DNA from: an uncultured Clostridia bacterium
GTDB taxonomy: Bacteria > Bacillota > Clostridia > Oscillospirales > Acutalibacteraceae
Reading direction: 5' to 3'
NCBI GenBank assembly: GCA_945874765.1
Contig: CAMCHQ010000005.1
Location: 1-64,000, forward strand
Length of the DNA: 64,000 bases
Shown: positions 60,731 through 64,000 of the stretch, piece after piece
How positions within the stretch are numbered: position 1 is the stretch's first letter
How the letters are laid out: every line of letters begins with the position of its first letter
The notes under the pieces: generated by a model
Databases searched by the model: none
Seen by the model: the letters and a program-made list of their open reading frames with translations, nothing else
What the model was told of the DNA's origin: nothing
Made by a program: the position numbers and the translations under genes

Positions 60731-62095
60731 ATGGGATTGTTAGACAGATACGGTGTAAACGGTGAAACTCAGCCGAAAGAAGAAAGCAATTTTATTCAAA
60801 GGGCAGTTGGGGAAGCGCCTCACGATAAACTTGCAAAAATGGCTATAGATGACCCGTTTGCGGAAACAAAGACGAGAATACATAACGCTATTATCGAACA
60901 GCAGATTTCCTCGGGCGAAACTGTTACGGATGAATCAATGCGTAAACTTATCAGCGAATATGTTGAAAAGCCGGAATACAATATTCCACGTGTTGACAGA
61001 GATACCGTCAAAGAGCAACTTTACGATGATATTATGGGTTACGGCCCTATTCAGTGTCTTGTTGACAGCGACGATTATTCCGAAATTATGGTAAACGGTT
61101 ATGACCACGTTTATGTTGAATCTCACGGTAAACTCGTTTTAACGGATATTAAATTCAAAGATAATGAGCACCTTATGCAAATTATTGACAGAATCGTATC
61201 TCGTGTAGGCAGGCACGTTGATGAAGCAAGCCCTATGTGTGACGCAAGACTTCTTGACGGCTCCCGTGTTAATGTAATTATCCCGCCCATATCTCTCGTA
61301 GGTCCTATTCTTACAATTCGTAAATTCGGTAAAACTCCTATTTTGGCAGAAAATCTTTTGACTTGGGGTTCAATCAATTCAAAGATGCTCAATTTCCTTG
61401 AAGCTGCCGTTAAAGGTAAATTAAATATAATCGTATCCGGTGGTACAGGTTCAGGTAAAACAACACTTCTTAACGTTTTATCTTCCTATATTCCGGTTGA
61501 CGAAAGAATTATCACCATTGAGGACTCTGCGGAAGTTCAGCTTCATCAGGAGCACGTTTTAACTCTTGAAGCCCGTCCGGCTAATATGGAGGGTAAGGGT
61601 AGAATTTCAATTCGTGATTTGGTTGTAAACTCCCTTCGTATGCGACCTGACCGTATTATCGTAGGTGAGGTTCGTAGTGAGGAAACACTTGATATGCTTC
61701 AGGCTATGAACACAGGTCACGACGGCTCGCTTACAACTATCCACGCAAATTCTCCCCGTGATTCGATTTCCCGTATTGAAACAATGGTTATGATGTCCGG
61801 TTCCGAGCTTCCGTCAAAGGCTATCAGAGATCAGGTGGCTTCGGCTATCAATCTTATTGTTCAGCAGGCACGTCTCAGAGACGGTTCAAGAAAAGTAACC
61901 TCTATTTCCGAAATCGTCGGAATGGAGGGCGACGTAATTCGTATGCAGGATATTTTCACTTATGAAACAGAAGGTGAAATGGACGCAAACGGTAAATTCA
62001 AAGGCGCTTTTAAAGCGACAGGTATTATTCCTAAATGTGTTGAAAAAATACGTGAAAACGGAGTGAGTGTAAATAATGACTGGTTTATCAATTAA
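60731..62095 (+). CDS. TadA/CpaF secretion ATPase
   Basis: 454 aa type II/IV secretion hexameric ATPase that powers Flp pilus assembly. GPIQCLVDSDDYSEIMVNGYDHVYVE (~100-125), Walker A GGTGSGKT (237-244), Walker B region and His-box (PDRIIVGEVRSEETLDMLQAMNTGHDGSLTTIHANSPRDSISRIETMVMM, ~305-355) are intact. Overlaps tadB by 20 bp. Confidence 0.95.
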   Translation: MGLLDRYGVNGETQPKEESNFIQRAVGEAPHDKLAKMAIDDPFAETKTRIHNAIIEQQISSGETVTDESMRKLISEYVEKPEYNIPRVDRDTVKEQLYDDIMGYGPIQCLVDSDDYSEIMVNGYDHVYVESHGKLVLTDIKFKDNEHLMQIIDRIVSRVGRHVDEASPMCDARLLDGSRVNVIIPPISLVGPILTIRKFGKTPILAENLLTWGSINSKMLNFLEAAVKGKLNIIVSGGTGSGKTTLLNVLSSYIPVDERIITIEDSAEVQLHQEHVLTLEARPANMEGKGRISIRDLVVNSLRMRPDRIIVGEVRSEETLDMLQAMNTGHDGSLTTIHANSPRDSISRIETMVMMSGSELPSKAIRDQVASAINLIVQQARLRDGSRKVTSISEIVGMEGDVIRMQDIFTYETEGEMDANGKFKGAFKATGIIPKCVEKIRENGVSVNNDWFIN

Positions 62096-63062
62096 TGTAA
62101 CAACAATCGTTTTAACAATTGCGTTTGCTCTGTTTGCATTTGTTATCGCTTTTCTTATTTCTTCGCTTGTTTCTAAAGACAAAATCGCTTCTGATAAGCG
62201 ACTTGAGGAGCTTAAGAAAAATGAGGGCGACAGCGAAAATTACTCTCTTGCAAAGCACGAAAGCAGAGCACAGAAAAGAAAAAAAGAAAAGAAAAAGCAG
62301 GGTGGATTTTTTGAAAAATTCGGCAGTGCGCTTTATGTTGAGCTTCAAAGAGCCGATATCAAAATGCGACCTGAGGAATTTTTAACTATTTGGCTTTTGG
62401 TAACGGTTGTTCCGGCTTCGCTTATCGTGTTGTTTTTGCAAAACTCGGTTGTTGCGCTTGCGGTTCTCCTCATTTGCCTTTTTGTTCCGTTTATTTTAAT
62501 CAAAATGCAACAAAAGAAAAGGGTCAAAAAGTTTGAATCCCAGCTTAGTGATGCGCTTATTATTGCTTGTTCTTGCTTAAAATCAGGTCTTAGTTTTACT
62601 CAGGCAATGGAAACTATCGCAAAAGATATGGATGACCCTATCAGCGGTGAATTTGCTTTGGTAATTAAGGAAATGAGTATGGGTGCTTCAATGGAAGAGG
62701 CACTTGATAAGCTTAATACAAGAATTAAAAGTAAGCATTTATCACTTATGGTATCCGCTGTTTTGGTTCAAAGGCAGACAGGCGGTAACCTTTCTCAAAT
62801 TCTTGAAAATATTTCAAATACAATTAAGGAACGTATGAAGCTTCAGCAGGAACTTAAATCGGCTACGGCTTCCGGTAAAATGTCAGGTACGGTTGTAGGT
62901 CTTATGCCTGTTGCTATTTTGCTTATGTTCTTTGTTGTAAACAGAGATTTTGTAATGCCTCTTTTCACGGAAAATATCGGACGAATTTTCTTAGGCGTTG
63001 CAGCAGGACTTGAAGTTACCTGTTTCTTGATTATTAAAAAAATTACTACCATCAAAATGTAA
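62076..63062 (+). CDS. TadB, Flp pilus platform protein (T2SSF domain)
   Basis: 328 aa. N-terminal membrane helices (~8-30 and ~110-145), a T2SSF domain (FESQLSDALIIACSCLKSGLSFTQAMETIAKDMDDPISGEFALVIKEMSMGASMEEALDKL, ~163-225) and C-terminal membrane helices (~270-325). Inner-membrane platform, partner of TadC. Overlaps tadA by 20 bp, tadC begins 12 bp later. Confidence 0.92.
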   Translation: MTGLSINVTTIVLTIAFALFAFVIAFLISSLVSKDKIASDKRLEELKKNEGDSENYSLAKHESRAQKRKKEKKKQGGFFEKFGSALYVELQRADIKMRPEEFLTIWLLVTVVPASLIVLFLQNSVVALAVLLICLFVPFILIKMQQKKRVKKFESQLSDALIIACSCLKSGLSFTQAMETIAKDMDDPISGEFALVIKEMSMGASMEEALDKLNTRIKSKHLSLMVSAVLVQRQTGGNLSQILENISNTIKERMKLQQELKSATASGKMSGTVVGLMPVAILLMFFVVNRDFVMPLFTENIGRIFLGVAAGLEVTCFLIIKKITTIKM

Positions 63063-63074
63063 GGAAGTGTCAGT

Positions 63075-64000
63075 ATGGTACCGTTTATAGTTATTTCCTA
63101 TGCTTGCTTTGCTCTTGTTATCGTTGTATTGATTTTGGGCAAAAAGGGCAGTGAGGAAGATAAAAATCTTCGCCGAATGAAAACAATCGGTAAAGATGTT
63201 GTCAAGGCTGATTATAAAAATGTAGATACCTCGTTTTATGAGAGAAACATTAAACCGCTTCTTGACAAAATGAATAAAAAAGGCGACGAAAATCAAAGCA
63301 AGAGTGCAAGGGCAAAGGCTCAAAATGAATTGATTGCCAAAAAGCTTCGTCAGGCAGGCTTGCATATTTCCGTCTCAAACTATAAATTCTTTAAAATGGC
63401 ATTTATGATATTGACAATAATTATATTTATAGGCATTTCTCTTTTGCTTATCAATGTTACTCATTTTTTCTACTTGCCTATGCTCTTAGGTTTTGTTATC
63501 GCACTTCTCGGTCCTAACCTCTTCCTTAACAGTAAGGTTAAATCGCATCAAGGTGCAATTAAGGCACAGCTTGCCGATACGCTTGACTTGATGAGCGTTT
63601 GTATGGAAGCAGGTCTTAGCTTTGACGCTTCACTTGTAAAGATAAGCGAACGTATGGAAGGTCCGCTTATTGATGAACTTGTAACTGTATTTAAGCAAAT
63701 TCAACTCGGACGTAACAGAAATGAAGCACTTAAAAGCCTTGCCGATTCTTGTGAGGTTGAGGAATTAAAAACATTCATTTCTGCAGTTATTCAGGCAAAT
63801 CAGCTCGGTATTCCTATTACTAATGTACTTCAGGCTCAGTCAGAACAGCTTAGAGTTAATAAACGTGAGGAAATCAAAACTGTTGCCGCAAAAGTACCTA
63901 CTAAAATGACTATCCCTACAGTTCTTCTTATTCTTCCGGCTATCATTTGCATAGTTATGGGTCCTGTTATTATTCAGGTTAAAGATTCTATGGGAGGAAT
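63075..64000 (+). CDS. TadC, Flp pilus platform protein (cut by window end)
   Basis: The first 308 residues, no stop before the edge. ATG 63075 (AAGGAAGTG upstream). N-terminal membrane helix (IVISYACFALVIVVLILG), a basic cytoplasmic part, two helices (~120-155: FMILTIIIFIGISLLLI, YLPMLLGFVIALLG), then the T2SSF domain (QLADTLDLMSVCMEAGLSFDASLVKISERMEGPLIDELVTVFKQIQLGRNRNEALKSL ...) and a last helix (TVLLILPAIICIVMGPVIIQV). Only a short tail should be missing. Confidence 0.92.
   Translation, partial: MVPFIVISYACFALVIVVLILGKKGSEEDKNLRRMKTIGKDVVKADYKNVDTSFYERNIKPLLDKMNKKGDENQSKSARAKAQNELIAKKLRQAGLHISVSNYKFFKMAFMILTIIIFIGISLLLINVTHFFYLPMLLGFVIALLGPNLFLNSKVKSHQGAIKAQLADTLDLMSVCMEAGLSFDASLVKISERMEGPLIDELVTVFKQIQLGRNRNEALKSLADSCEVEELKTFISAVIQANQLGIPITNVLQAQSEQLRVNKREEIKTVAAKVPTKMTIPTVLLILPAIICIVMGPVIIQVKDSMGG

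Overview
The window is from the chromosome of an AT-rich, anaerobic, Gram-positive gut-type Firmicute, most likely a Ruminococcaceae/Oscillospirales-like Clostridium. This rests on AGGAGG-type ribosome sites, TTGACA-17-TATAAT promoters, an archaeal-type ProRS, a UPF0210/ACT pair, a Firmicute-style Tad pilus locus and a two-gene MetH. I could not run any search, so all family names come from motifs recognised by eye.

About 1-27 kb is an accessory region. At the left edge are three minus-strand genes of an integrative element: a Tn916-type tyrosine integrase, an Xis-like DNA-binding protein and a RepA-like ATPase. They are followed by a 1.16 kb segment bounded by 21-bp inverted repeats (20/21 matching) that contains its own tyrosine recombinase. 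This abuts a type-1 BREX phage-defence operon: brxA, brxB, brxC, pglX (split in two), pglZ, an unknown 848-aa membrane coiled-coil protein, brxL, a zinc-ribbon protein and an acidic 522-aa protein. After it come a signal-peptide remnant, two unknown minus-strand genes and a DUF3990/HTH pair behind a palindromic promoter.

Three BREX features stand out. (1) The segment before brxA looks like an invertible ON/OFF switch. As drawn, a terminator faces brxA and the outward promoter points away, so the sequenced orientation looks OFF. (2) pglX is cut between the methyltransferase/recognition part (873 aa) and the conserved C-terminal part (314 aa), with a DUF2971 gene exactly in the gap; near-identical 39-bp direct repeats flank the whole cassette. 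(3) The 848-aa protein ends in a copy of the PglZ C-terminal domain, which suggests a membrane-tethered BREX component.

From 27 kb onward the content is mostly core: a RibD/DHFR-like reductase and a decayed flavodoxin behind a promoter with a 19-bp spacer; metF, a MetH reactivation-domain gene and metH; an IscR-like Rrf2 regulator; a compact convergent promoter pair encoding a 21-aa hydrophobic peptide and an antisense RNA (candidate type I toxin-antitoxin); galE; proS; and a full F1Fo ATP synthase operon in which the delta and alpha subunits are fused into one 673-aa protein. Next come lacZ, acpS, nnr and a lipoprotein, then repair and methyltransferase genes, an AraC regulator, UPF0210/ACT, a PHP phosphatase, an Lrp regulator, an aminotransferase, ispE and another methyltransferase. 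The window ends in a Tad (Flp) pilus operon: prepilin peptidase, a 55-aa pilin, TadE-like, CpaB, TadZ, TadA, TadB and a TadC cut by the window edge.

I saw no tRNA, rRNA or CRISPR array.
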